In this document: piece by piece, positions 32,752-45,485 of the stretch
Position numbering within the stretch: position 1 is the stretch's first letter
How the letters are laid out: each line of letters starts with the position of its first letter
Assembly: GCF_037975245.1 (NCBI RefSeq)
Contig: NC_092576.1
Location: 382,501 to 446,500 of the forward strand
Length of the DNA stretch: 64,000 nucleotides
DNA from: Apostichopus japonicus
Lineage: Eukaryota; Echinodermata; Holothuroidea; Aspidochirotida; Stichopodidae
Reading direction: 5' to 3'
Notes under the pieces: model-generated
The model's database searches: none
What the model saw: the letters and a program-made list of their open reading frames with translations, nothing else
What the model was told of the DNA's origin: nothing
Program-made: the position numbers and the translations under genes

Positions 32752-34915
32752 GTGGGGACTGAGCACAAAATGTAGTGGAGTGTTGAAACAGTATATATAA
32801 GCAAAGCTTTAAGTAGGGCAGGACACTCCGTCGATTAGCTGCATGCAAAAGCAAAGGGAAAGTATTCATAGTGCTTACAAATGGGCTGTATGTTAACCTC
32901 TGTATGTTAACCTCTACATAGATATAGTGTTAACATATATGGCATTAATGTTTCAAATATATATATCTAGTGTAAAGGTATTTTACATTGCTTCACTGCA
33001 TGCAAGGCTTGGAGGAGGGGAGGTAATGGTGGGGCTCGACACACAAGGGAAAATGTATCGGAGTTGTGTAACATTATATATAGGCAAAGTTATTGTAGGG
33101 AAATATCCAAGAATATATCCAAAAAATATCCAAGAATGAAGTTATTGTAGTGAAATATCCAAAAACTAACTTTCACGACAATGTACTGGTCACGTAGAAA
33201 AAAAAACGGTAGGGCGAACACCCCCTATTCCTCGTTGCATAAAAACAACGGAAAGGATTTACTGTCCACAAAAGTGGGGTATATGTTAACCTTTAATTTT
33301 ATTTAGTGTCATCAGATGTGGCATCAATGTTTTCAAGGTCTATTTCAGTTGTGAATTAAAGTAACAAAACTATGCAAATAATAGGGGGGGGGGTAAGTCC
33401 AATTTGATTGTGTATTGGGTTCGCATACACGGAGATGGAGAACGGGTAAGGGTAGAGATTGAAGAAAACGGGAAAGGTGTTTTAGAGTTGGGTAACATTA
33501 GTAAATGAAATATCTAACACTGTTAATGGGTGGGCAGGATTCTTCCCTCCCCCTTTTTGCAAGACAGATGCATTGGTTCACTGCATACCAGGGGTGAATG
33601 AGGTGTAAGGTCAGCGATTACGAGAAAGATGTTTTGGAGTAGGTTCATTTAGTTTATAGATGGTATACGTGAAATATCAAGGACTGCTACAACCTTGACC
33701 TCAATGGACAGGTCAGCCACAGAGAAGGACGGGTGATACATAAAACCTCGCCTTAGGTACAAATCCAATGTAAATTGGACAATTTTCCAGCCCCTCTTCT
33801 AAAGTATAGGGTTCAATCATGGAAAACAAACAATGAAGTTGAAAGTACATAATCTACGAAAGATTACAGAAGCACAAACACAAATAAAGACATACTACAT
33901 GCTATTTTATTTGTCACATTTTATTAACGTACACAATGGGTTTTACTTGTGTGATGTATTCCAAGAGGATTGAATGCAAAGCGTTTGGAATGGCAAGATG
34001 TTACATAATATATCAATTGTGAGTTTAAAAATATTCAAAAGTAGGACAGGTGGATGAACCATTAATGAATGGGTCTATTATGCATATAGGACAATTCCAA
34101 TTTGTGACAGTTCACTTTAAAAATTGCATGAAACAGAGGATTGCATCAACATAAAATGTTTAATTTAGGCAGACTTCTGGCCTTGAAATCTTATAGTACC
34201 ACAAAATAGCTGAATATGAGTCGAAGTTGTTTCCTTCTGTCTTTTATATATATTTTTTATTTTATCTTTTATTTTCACGCTTTCAGTTCGCTTTCTTTAA
34301 CCTGCAAACCTATGGATAAAATGTTTTATTAGTGAATCTGTCTCCACAAGACTACTTAGGCTTTGACTACAATGCCCTTTGTCCTTCATAGATTTGTGAA
34401 TGTCTTGTCTTTGAACATGGGATTGTCAGTGCAGGCCATGATAGTCCTAGTGTTTGTGTGCTAGACTGAGTAGTACTCCAGCTACTTGGAATGATTAGAC
34501 AACAATGACTAAAGGGCAATTTTCAGACATTTATTTCCATTTCAATTGTTAACTGTACTGTTAGAGGTACATACATGATCCTTAACATACCAAGCATAAA
34601 GGCACTTTCATTGTGCATTGAAATAAAACAAACTGCATCTGAATGGTTGGACTATCCATATCATATTTTAAGTCACTCTCAATATTGACTTTCACAGTAG
34701 GTTTGGTGATTTCTTTTCAAGCGAAGGTGATCAAAGATGGCTACAACGCAGTATGCATGAAATGAAGAATTCCAATATGTACCAGTATGCTATTTCTTTA
34801 ACATTAAGTGAAGTACATGGTGGCTACAGCACAAAATGCATGAAATGAAGAATTCCAATGTTTGACACTGTATAGCATAGCAGGCTGGTGGGCTTTATCT
34901 TCAAAAGATAGGTGG
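32750..34915. other. No gene seen
   Basis: AT-rich sequence with several loosely repeated phrases. A CATGAAATGAAGAATTCCAAT block occurs twice (about 34755 and 34835). No coding signal. Confidence 0.3.
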
Positions 34916-35039
34916 AATCGTGAGCATACTCATTATGTTTCCTGTTGATTGAATATACCGTCAAATATATGGACTAAAATGAAGTCAATCCACTACCATG
35001 ATTCATAAAGATGCTGATTAAACAGTTGCCCAGCCAAAG

Positions 35040-35620
35040 CCCACAAATCAGAAACCAATTGCATTTCATCAGAAAAATATGAAGATTGAGAAAGTCCTTG
35101 AGTCCTCTATTAAAAGAAAATGACCCAATACTACCAGTACTTGTTTGTTCAAATTGTTGAGTGGTAATGGCAGTGGTGACAGCTGCTTTGATCAAATGCC
35201 AGCATGATATATGTGATATTTACTTTCTTAGTGAGTTATGCATTGAATTAGTTGAATTTGCGATTGAGTAGCCTACACGTAGTTTGTGAATTGTAATTGA
35301 CAGCCGAACCTTTCAATATAACCCTAACAAAGCATTGTTCAATTGAAATTACACAATTCACATTGCACTTACAAATCAAAAACCAATTGCATTTCATCAG
35401 AAAAATATTAAGGTTGAGAAACTCCTCGAGTCCTCTATTCAAAGAAAACGACCCAATACTAATTGTTGAGTGGTAATGGCAGTGGTGACAGCTGCTCTGA
35501 TTTAATGCCAGCATGATATATGTGATACCTACTTTCTTAGTGAGTTTTGCAATGAATTAGTTGAAATTGCGATTGAGTAGCCTACACGTAGTTTGTAAAT
35601 TGTAGTATAGGACCAGGGAG
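35040..35620. repeat. Tandem duplication of about 240 bp, spacing about 340 bp
   Basis: The stretch from AACCAATTGCATTTCATCAG through GATTGAGTAGCCTACACGTA occurs at about 35051-35283 and again at about 35383-35595 with scattered differences and a small deletion in the second copy. No coding role is apparent. Confidence 0.8.
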
Positions 35621-35624
35621 TTGT

Positions 35625-36590
35625 GATGACAACTCCCTGGTAGGATTACCACTATTAACAGTAGTACTTAGACTTTAGAGCCTATTACTATCACTCAAGT
35701 ATCACCATTACAATACATTACACGTAAGTTGCAGTAGTAACTAGTAACACTAGAAAATTTAGGCTACCATTTTTTAGAACAGCAAGGAAAGCCCCAAAAC
35801 CCTACTCCACAGCCACTTAGCTTAAGTGGCTTGCGGTTGCTGAGGAATGGGAGTATAGGGAATACCTTTTATTTAAAGAAGTGAATGAAGGTTGTTACAC
35901 TAAAAACATAACAATAGTGACCATATGAAGTCAATACTTACGATTATAGAGGAATTGTATTATTAAGCTCTAACCACAACTTTACCACATATGTCATCCA
36001 CTACAAAAAACCCTAGGGCATATGATTGTCAATTATCAATTTGCCTGAGAATATTTTATTTGCTACTCAAAATCTGATGTCATTAACACTTGCTCTCAAC
36101 CGACAGTGACGGCAGGGCGTTGGTAGGGAGTGCATAGATTCGGACTTTGGTGGGTGGCCAATACCAATTTAGGGGTTGTAAATACTCCCTGTAATTTCCC
36201 TAACCATCCCCACCCCCCCCCCCACACACACACCTTACTGGTGTGCCCATATTAAACTCTTCTGCAGATGAAAAGTCGGACTGAGTATCGCCCAAGCCAG
36301 TGCACATTTTTTCACAAAAAAGAACTGTGTACATATACTTTTATAGCACCTTATATAGGAAGTGAATAAGAAACAAAATGGCAAAAATGTGCACACAAAA
36401 GAAGGCTACTTATACATGTAAATAATAACTGCGAAGGATAGTAGTAGCTGCTATATGATATAGTTGTTATTGCTTAATCTAACCAGATAAGAAATAGAGC
36501 ACCCTTCTAAAGCCAGATTTGTTGAGTAACATGAAACGCTTGTCCTGAGTGACCTTTTGAAAAGACTCTCTGCAGGGAAAGTTATTTAAG
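35625..36590. other. No gene seen
   Basis: AT-rich; contains a C-rich/CA run near 36210. No supported feature. Confidence 0.25.
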
Positions 36591-36598
36591 TTTATCTT

Positions 36599-37492
36599 TC
36601 AGTCAGACTGTTGGCTCTGTGTGTTTTTGAGCACTTTTAAAATCGTCCTATTTTGCATTTCAACTTCCCCGTTGGCATGAAGCCATAACGGTGTACTCTT
36701 CCTATGTTCAATTCCTGAGGTACTCAAGAAGTTTTCAAATTCAATTGAAGTGAAATTAGAAGCATTGTCAGTTTTGAGACTCTCTGGTAGGCCAAATCTA
36801 CAAAATATGCGTTCCAAACATTCAATAACCTTTTCAGTAGTTATGGATTTCAGAATGTCTACTTCAAAAAATCTACTGTAGTAATCAACTGTTACTAACA
36901 AATATGATCCACCAGGTAGTGGGCCAAGAATATCAGTTGCCAAAAGTTGCCAAGGTTCTGTCGGTAATGGTGTCGACTTTATTGGTTCAGGCAAATTTGC
37001 CTTACCAACCCCCTTACAGCCCTGACATGATTTACATTTTCGTTCTATGTCCTTGTCGGCTCCAGGCCACCATACCTCTGTACGCAACCTTTGCTCGCTT
37101 TTAACTATGCATTGATGGCCTTCGTGTGCTAAATTTATCACTTGAGCACGAAGAGATTGTGGAATGACAATGCGGGTGCCCCTTAAAACTATAGTTGTCC
37201 CAACACTGCCAATTCGAACCTCATACTTTTGTACCCTTCTGGAATGTCAGTCCAGTTTTCATTTATGACAAATTTTCTTAGCAATGATATTTCTGGATCC
37301 ACTGAAGATTATTTTTCTACCTGTTGGATCGGTATCGCCACTGGAGTTGCATGACTAGCAATATACCGAATATGTTCTTCCCCTATGTTTTGACTACTAG
37401 ATTTTGCTCAAGTTTTGGAATTAACCTTGAAAGAAAATCAGCTATGTTCCTTGGGCCAGGAATATAAACTACTTGGAAGTCATATGACTGTA
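36599..37492 (-). pseudogene. Ty3/gypsy-type pol remnant (RNase H end and integrase)
   Basis: On the minus strand the segment begins with YDFQVVYIPGPRNIADFLSR, the end of a Ty3/gypsy RNase H domain (about 37487-37425). It then meets a stop and frameshifts, and recovers into LRGTRIVIPQSLRAQ and the integrase. That has the zinc-binding part (HEGHQ...CKSCQGC), then the core with TDILGP, TVDYYSRF, KTDNASNF and GEVEMQNR. Two catalytic aspartates and a downstream glutamate are visible. It ends at 36599, so the C-terminal part of the integrase is missing and no long terminal repeats are seen nearby. It is a broken retroelement fragment. Confidence 0.85.
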
Positions 37493-37499
37493 ACCTCAG

Positions 37500-39010
37500 T
37501 TACACTGCCTACTCCTGCACTCCTGAACACCACTGTTTTATTACCCCCCCCCCCCCCCCAACAAAGTCGTGAACCCCTCCAGACACATCTACACTTAGTT
37601 GGAATAAATTTATTTGGAATAAAGTAGTTGGAATTAAAGTTTCTTCTCCCCTCATCATCTGATTCTTGTTACGTCATTGATCGGTTGTCCACATATGATT
37701 GTGCAACATTATGGGTAGGTTTAGAAGTAAATTTAACGAGAAATGTAAATTTTAATATTCTGAACAAATAATGGGGCCCGGCTTAAATCCTTGAAAAGTG
37801 GAACTGACAGGTACTGTAAGCCGCGACGTAGAATCACCTACAAAAGCAATGATCCACGCGAGATGCGATGAGGTCGAAGATGATGTGGGATGGGTGGCAA
37901 TCTTCAAAAAGTTTATGGATAAAAAACTATCGGGGAATACTTGGTTCTCAGGCCAAAGTGTACATCGGGTTAGTCATTCTCATGCTCTGGAAGTGCCATT
38001 TCCGGTGATCTGGGGGGGGGGGGGATTCTTGTACGCTCCGCGCCAACCGATAGTGGCGCTCAGCTTAGATAGTAATTCTCGCCACCAACTTTAGAAAATC
38101 CTGGATACGCGCCTGATCAAACCCCTTCCTTGGCAAAATCTTGGATTCGCCCCTGTATATTATAATTTCTTTGTTTATGTATTCTTCAAATATGATACAA
38201 TTCGGATGTTAACCTATACTGTTAAAGCTCTCCGTAATCTGGATTTCATAAAATGTCAACCTTTCGTAGAAATATTCTTTTCCCATGGCGAATTCATTTT
38301 ATTAAGAAGAAGAAAAAAGCATTCTCAGGTCAAATGAACTGATCTCTTTAGTTGCCAGATGCATACACAAAGTATCGTGCCTATATTTTAGGACTCTATC
38401 ATAACTGTGATTAGATGAAGGTAGCACATTTAATAGCTCTAGTTGAGTGGGAAGGGATATCTTTTTGGACATATTGATTTTTATGTCTTACTAACAGTTG
38501 GCATCTGAAAAGTTTCGCTTCCATTTCATTAATCATTATCACATAATTGGCTATTTCACAGAAAGCTCGTATGTGGTTTCGATTAATATCTACGGTTTTC
38601 AGCACTTAACGTGTATATATATAAATATAGCTAAACTCTGTGTTTAAATGTATAACATATAACAAGGAAATAATTATTGCTTACCTTGAAAATACTGTAA
38701 AATTCTACACGTAATTGTAACTTAGGTGAAAGGGAATGATGTTTCCGTACTAACGACATAGACATAACACAGTTGTTTCCAGTTTAAACCAAAAGAGAGT
38801 TAAAATAATTTGAATAGACAATGATAACAATTTGTTATCAATTTGGAAATTCAAAGGGTTGCGTTCGTGAGTACATCACATGCAGAGCTACCCTTGTAGT
38901 ATCTTGAAACCAGAACAGCCGCAATTCACACAGAGATTACAGTAACTACTGTAAATCTGAAAGTTTTGTACCACAGTACCACAGTATATATGGATGGTGC
39001 TGACAAATCT
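37500..39010. other. No gene seen
   Basis: Intergenic. Poly-C and poly-G runs near 37550 and 38010, and a short C-rich GATACGCGCCTGATCAAACC block near 38100 that may be another relic of the G/C-rich repeat. Confidence 0.25.
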
Positions 39011-39015
39011 GATAA

Positions 39016-39141
39016 ATCGGTAGCATGTGCTATTAGGTTTACTGTAAGAACTGAGGATATGTGTAATCCCGAAAACTGGATTTGTTGAAATTACACATAT
39101 TCTCAGTTCTTACTGTAATCCTAATATCACATGTAACCGAT
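39016..39141. repeat. Near-perfect 52-bp hairpin
   Basis: The arms 39016-39067 and 39090-39141 are inverted copies with only a few mismatches, separated by a 22-nt loop. The left arm runs ATCGGTAGCATGTG onward and the right arm returns to CACATGTAACCGAT. The size is compatible with a pre-miRNA-like transcript or a minimal MITE. There is no TA duplication at the ends. Confidence 0.85.
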
Positions 39142-39144
39142 CTA

Positions 39145-42100
39145 CAATAGTAGCTGTGTTCTCTGTGTGTATCGAGTGACCAGAATACAAATCTGTAATG
39201 AGGTTTGATGGATGACCTTATCAGAACAGGGTATAAGCCAATGTTCAATTAACTGTGAGATATCTTGGAAATGTTTTGTTGATATGAGTTCTGCAGATAC
39301 TGTTGACCTGTTGATGAATTCTGAGCTCACAAAAAGTAATATACCTCGAAAATATCCCGATATTGCCGTATTCCGAATTTCGTCAAAGCGGAAACACTGT
39401 CACGAACTTATTTTATGCAATGGATCGTTGTCATTTTTACTATAGGTATAAACTATACCCCAATGTAAAAACAAAGAACTAAAAGTATCTGCACTTCGTA
39501 GCTTTCATTCCTGCAATAATAGAACGAAAACGTAAAAAGTATTCCTTAGCTGAATCTGCTGAAATAATGGGAATACACTTCTGAATTATGCTGTCCAAAA
39601 TTGCTAACGAAAGTGGCACCCATACAGCAATAGAAGACTTGCAACAGCCCAATCTCTAGGGCAATCTTCTTATGAAAAGAGAATGAGTATTTTGATTATG
39701 TGATCAGTTACTTACTTGCTTAAAGTTGCTATAAGTTACATGATGCATAATGACATATTTCACCTGCGACTTTGCCATTGGTAGTACTTGCCTTAAATTT
39801 TAAATTGCTTTACCAAATCATTCTGGTTTCCAAGAATTTTTGGCAGTATAAGAAGGTGCTGCAGCTGATTTCATATCGGCCACCAAACCACCATATGTTG
39901 TTCTGTGGCTTCACAAAATTTCCAGACAAGCCCACACGACACCTGATGATATCTTTGACAAGTTTACAAAGTTAACAATATTTTTGTCTAACAAACTGAA
40001 CATCTGGTACTGCTTTCTTGTACTCGTTTTTTCATAACTTCTTGGTGTTTGGCCAAAGTTACAGTATCCAGGCTTTACATCTGATATCACAGGGCCACAG
40101 GCGATGCCTCCTCTCTTTGTCAGGCAATCTATAAAAAAATGGAAACAAGAAAAAAATTATGCAAGTATGGCGCGTGAATAATCAATATTTAAAAATGTTC
40201 TGCCTTCTGGGAATGTTTATGAGGCTCATTGTCACACACAAATACACACCAATTTGGATACATATCATCCATTGGCATTGGAACCAAAAAGGAAGGACAG
40301 TTACGTTTAAAGTATTTAAAAAAAAGTTGGTCAATGTGCGCTTTCCGTGATGAGTGTCATACCTTGTTACAAAATATATCAAAAAAAAAAAAAAGGGAAC
40401 TAACAATTATAACCAACCTGTAGTAAGAACCCTGTATGCCTAGATGTTAAGTATGGTATCAATTTTTTTTTAAATATGTTGTACGTTTAGTAAGCCGAAT
40501 TTTAGCTTATTTTATTTCACTAGAAAAATGGGCCTGGCCCTACCTTTTTTGGAAAACTGCCCACACGAGAAATTATTGTTATTCTTACTTGGCTATAAAA
40601 TTGAAAGAATAGTAAAATTACTTTGTTTTGCAATGTTTGCGCCATCTGGATGGCACTTTGCCAAACTAAGCTGAGTAGTACACAGTGTAGCTGCCCGCAT
40701 ATATCCGCATACATTCAGTATAAAGTTCCATCTGCTTTCTTGAAGACGTCCAGATAATCGGCAAAGCCCATTATTATTATTATTAACGATATTTTCCTGT
40801 ATAACATGTCGCAGGAGACTATGCAAAGTATGTGGTCGGACGATGAGGTAAAAAATGTTGTGTCACGATGACTGTAAAGCGTTTAAGTCTACACGCTATA
40901 ACTTCTTTGACGCAATACTAGCAAAATACACTGATAGTAGAATTTCTTATTGGCAGTTTGCCAAGAAAAGTTTTTACATCCATGTCAAGTAAATGGTACA
41001 GTATAAAACAGGTGCGGACATCGAGTTGCAACAAAACCGTTTGCAGCATGTCTCAAGCTCAACCATTTTGTGTTAGGGGTTATATATTTCTTTTAGGTAA
41101 AGTTTGCAAACATTATTTTCCAGAGTTGTTGGAACAAATTTACGAGCACAAAGTCGGCATATCTGCTAGAATAATACTATAATTTTTAGGTTTTCCGTTT
41201 TTTTTGCTTTCATTTTGGAAAATATTAACGTTTTCCATTCAAAGGCGTCTCTAGATATAGGGGAAGGTAGATGGGACGTAAGTCTGTAGATTTACTCCAC
41301 ATCAAGCACATTAATTAATGCACAATATTACAGTCCCTGTACCGTGTATAGATGCGTCAAGCATGTTCTAATCTTTATGCCATACTTGTTTTTGTACTGG
41401 GAAGAAGGCTGTCGTAATTAGTTTCATGACTGTAAAATCACTAATGGGATTCTTGTAATAGGGGAAGGAATAACACAACTTTAAAATAGGATAAACAAAG
41501 CAAAACAACATTGAACTAATTAACTCCATGAACAAACCGAACTTGTAATGAAACCATGCATATATGTACTAGACTATGAAATGACATTTAAAGAGCCACC
41601 GAGATGGGGCGGGGGAATAGCCCCCAATAATTTTCAAAGTAATGATTTTCAAATAGACCTTTATTAAAGTCTCAATGTGTGTTTGCCAAAGTTTAAATTG
41701 AGACCTTTCCAGCTTTCTGCCTTCAAAGCTCAGTAAAAATTACACTGTTCTATGCAATTTTCATATCAATATTCATTATTTTTATTGAGTTATCTGTCGT
41801 TAAACATTTTGAGCTGTACGAAATTCGCCAGATTTTTTATTGAGTCCGTAGATTCTACAAACTTCAATAACAATTTGCAAGCCCCGCCCAACAGATCAAG
41901 CGCCAATCAAATCTCTCTGTTTCGTGTACGACCGTTAGGCCTAGGAATAACTTTCACATTCGTGGCTAGCCTGTGTTAGGTTCATTCTCTTGAAAAGTAT
42001 CTTACTTTTGGTCATACCGATGTAGCTTGCGAAATTGTGTCATTCTCTTCCATTACAATGAATAAACAGGTGTTTTCAGACGTTTCCTCCGTGGAATTGG

Positions 42101-42519
42101 GTAAAAAGTGGACGATACGAGTACATATATAGAGGTTCATTTGTGTGATGAGCATGCTTATATGGTTGGTAGCAGTGATTTTACAGTAAATCGTTCGCGT
42201 CATAAGGGCAACAGAAAATATATTTCTTTCTTTTGATTGCGACAGCTTTTCTCCATTAAACCCGCCTGGTCAGAGTGTTTTCCGAAATTCAGCAGCAAAC
42301 ACGTATGTTAACTTGGTGAATTTTGACAACATTTGTCTTGGCCTCAGGCTGTCTTGCCCCCCCCCCCCCAGGAAAAAATCCGTATCGGTGCTCCGATTAG
42401 CAAATAAAGGAGGATTGTAAAAATCTGCTTTTTAATGTATGAAGCGATGCAGAAAATATTACATTAATCTGATTTTATTTTCCATGTATATGGAATCATT
42501 CTTTGAAACAAGTGAAAAT
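39145..42519. other. No gene seen
   Basis: AT-rich intergenic DNA with short unconvincing frames on both strands and small homopolymer runs. Nothing with domain or splice support. Confidence 0.3.
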
Positions 42520-42522
42520 GTA

Positions 42523-42811
42523 CGGTGGCTTAATAGTGACATAGGGAAAAACATTGTCCTCAAATCTCAAAATGTTGACTTCTTATCTCAAAATGTTGAA
42601 TTTTAAAGTCAAACTTTTGACTTATTGTCTCAAAATTTTGATTTTGATAGCAAAGTTTTGACTTTTAATGTTAAAATTGTAACTTTTTACATCAAGATTT
42701 GTACAATGTTTTACCTTAGAAGTTAAAATTCTGAGATCAAATGTCAAATGTTTGAGATAAATGTTAAGATTTGAGGACCCTTTTTCCCCCTATGTTCCTA
42801 TTAAGCCACCG
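42523..42811. mobile_element. 289-bp MITE with CGGTGGCTTAATA ends
   Basis: The left end CGGTGGCTTAATAGTGACAT and the right end ATGTTCCTATTAAGCCACCG are inverted copies, followed inwards by AGGGAAAAA/TTTTTCCCCC and CCTCAAATCT/AGATTTGAGG. TA flanks both ends (42521-42522, 42812-42813). The interior is a series of TCTCAAAATGTTGA-type phrases. Non-coding. Confidence 0.85.
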
Positions 42812-42971
42812 TAGAACTGGAATACCTTCTTGCAGTGACCATGCATCCCTCTCCTTTTTAAATTCATGCAGGGTAGTTCAAGTTTTCGTGACTTGGATGT
42901 TGTATCACGTTTTGAAAAATTACCAATTTTTATCACAAAAAAAAAAAAAAAAATTAGCTGCCCCGTGACAA

Positions 42972-43110
42972 CCAGTGATGGAATATATCATATTTTATAT
43001 AGTATATCGTGCTGGTTTTCCAATGGCGCAAATAAACACTGTATTATTTAAAGGGCAGCATTTTAGTATGAAACCTTTGCCAAACTGCTTTGATGTTTAC
43101 TAGTAACTCC
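42972..43110. repeat. Dispersed duplicate, copy 1 (pair at 44850)
   Basis: About 130 bp, containing CGTGCTGGTTTTCCAATGGC and AACCTTTGCCAAACTGC, recurs at 44850-44990 with about 90 percent identity by eye. No protein recognised. Confidence 0.8.
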
Positions 43111-43354
43111 TCCAATCAGGTTTGTAGTAAGTTATACCACTAGAGTTATAACCATACACAGAGCGCGATTCGTACTTACCAATTCATTGTGCGCATAACA
43201 ATAGTACATGCACAATTCACACGCACTCAACGTAGGTCCCCTTTATGCAATATACGAGGTTTATAGTGAGCTGCACATTGATTCCTGGATTTACGAAGAA
43301 AAGATGATTTAGTCAGAATTAAACATTTTTTTGGGAGGGGGGGGGGGGAGGTTG

Positions 43355-44203
43355 GTGTTGTTATTATTATTATCATGGTTCTTTATATAACGCAAAAACT
43401 ATAACATATATATATATTCATGTGCGCTTTACAATATGAAGTATAACACAATAATAAGAAAGAATTAAAAAAAAAACTTATTAAGTTAAATTAAGTTAAT
43501 AAAAATAGTGGATAAAAGAATATAATAATTACATGATAAACAGTAAAACAAATATATAGCAAGAAAACAATTTACGAATAATAATACATAAAATGAATTC
43601 AGATATTATAAGCTTTGCAGATAAATGAGTCTTAAGTTTGGATTTAAAAAGGGTAAAACTTTCAATTTTTCTTAAAACCTCAGGGAGTGAATTCCATAAA
43701 ACTGGCGAAGCATAGCTAAAAGATCTCGGTCTAAATTGTACAGTTCTTATGTTAGGGACAGTTAAAAGCAGACGGGACGAGGAACGCAACGGAGTAGAGG
43801 GAGTGTAAAGAGAAATTAAATCACAAAGGTACTGCGGTGCAATATTGTAAATGCATTTAAAAGTGAGTAATAATATCTTATAAGATATTCTTTCTCTAAC
43901 TGGAAGCCAATGCAAGTTATGTAGGACGGGTTTTATATGGTCATATGTGGAAGTACCCGTTACAAGTCTGGCAGCAGCGTCTTGGATTTTCTAAAGTTTA
44001 TCTATGAGATGTGAAGGTAAGTTACAGTATAATGAATTGCAGTAATCTATGTGTGACGTAACAAATGCATGAACAAGTGATTTACATGAGGTGATATACC
44101 ATCTTGTAGGTCTTTCAAAATATCTGCAAGGTAGTAGCTTCTGAAAGGGGCTGCCTCTCTGGACTCCCACTGGACCCTGGTCAGTAAAATCTGCGCTCTG
44201 CAA
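43355..44203 (-). pseudogene. L2/CR1-like LINE, 3' end
   Basis: The minus strand encodes the RT C-terminal region: HIDYCNSLYCNLPSHLIDKL, a TAG in place of a glutamine-like codon, KIQDAAARLVTG, then LHWLPVRERISYKILLLTFK, APQYL, LRSSSRLLL, FRPRSFSYASPVLWNSLPEV and FKSKLKTHL. The 3' end has a TTATATAAAGAACC block and a short ATAATAATAATAAC tail, as in L2/CR1 elements. The 5' part is missing. Confidence 0.85.
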
Positions 44204-44849
44204 TTCTAATAGAGCCCATCACAAAATTGCTCTATAGATACAATCCTGCTTACAAGATTGTGCTGCACATGCCATTTATGCGTGCTTACTTTCTGTGGCT
44301 TGGTTACTAATTAAGACACAAATATATAATTGGCGAAGAGTATAAATCTGCCATATACTTTGTTGATTTATAATTGATTGAATCCTCTTTGATATGCTTC
44401 GATCTACTGTGCATGACATTTTATTTTGACTTTCTCCATACTACTATAGGCATAATATGTCAGTTAAACCACCATCTCTATTTCTTGCTAACCATGGACA
44501 TCCCCCTATCCTAAGGCTCATTGGAGAAAAAGTTTCTTGAACTTTCTACCACTGCTAGCAAGAAAAAGGCTATTTTGCTAGTGCTTAGTGCTGAGGACCA
44601 CAACATTGTTTACTTTTCTATACTCACCTTCCAAAAAAAACATGCTTTGAAACACTCGTATATCGATTATGACTTGGAGAACATCTTTATGACGTCTTAA
44701 ATTTCATGAAATGATTCTGATAGTCTGTGAGTATAATGGGCACCCTGTAAGGATGCTAGTTTTGTGAAATCAGGTAACGTTTGGCTCTTGTTAGTGATAT
44801 GAACACACACAATGTTCATGATTATGTTATCATTTCTGTTGTGCTGTGT

Positions 44850-44990
44850 AAGGATGGAATATAGCATATTTTATCTAGTATATCGTGCTGGTTTTCCAAT
44901 GGCGCAAATAAACACTGCATTATTGAAAGGGCAGTACTTTAGTATGAAACCTTTACCAAACTGCTTTGATAATTTACTAGTATTGTTAAG
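44850..44990. repeat. Dispersed duplicate, copy 2
   Basis: Second copy of the 42972-43110 block, same orientation. The two copies bracket the LINE fragment at 43355-44203. Confidence 0.8.
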
Positions 44991-45267
44991 TTGTGATATC
45001 TAATACAGACAGTTGGCACGTGTTTGCTATAATGTAATTCCGTGTCCCGTTTCATATAGTATTGGCTGGGATATAGGCTCTCGATCATTCAGAAATTGTC
45101 TCAATTGGCTGTCCTAAACTGTCGTCTGCTGAATATGCATAAATTCAGCGACAGCATATTCTACAATACGCCGCACGTTAAGATCTGACTTTGCGCGTTT
45201 TTTAAGCGATGTATGAACGGAGACCTCTGAACCATACTAAATATCGTAATATAAATATCGAATAAAT

Positions 45268-45485
45268 ATGGAGAGACTTTGTAGAAAGTTTAGGGCTCTT
45301 TTTATATGTTCTGTTGTCATTTTTACGTTATTTGTGCTGTTACAGCGCAGTTGGAGAACAACATCAAGGATTAAAACGGCAGCTGAAATCGAAAAAGTTG
45401 TTTCCGACCTTCACGTTGACAACAGACAAAAAGCAAAGGATCGTGTGTTTGATGTACGTAAAATGTGCGATAAAATATGTGATAG
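45268..45485 (+). CDS. ST8Sia-like exon 1 (cytoplasmic tail, signal anchor, stem)
   Basis: Begins [12 protein letters not shown] with a single hydrophobic segment and ends at GATAG/GTAAGC. The ATG is the first in the exon, and a positively charged tail before the membrane segment is as expected for a type II Golgi enzyme. Confidence 0.85.
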
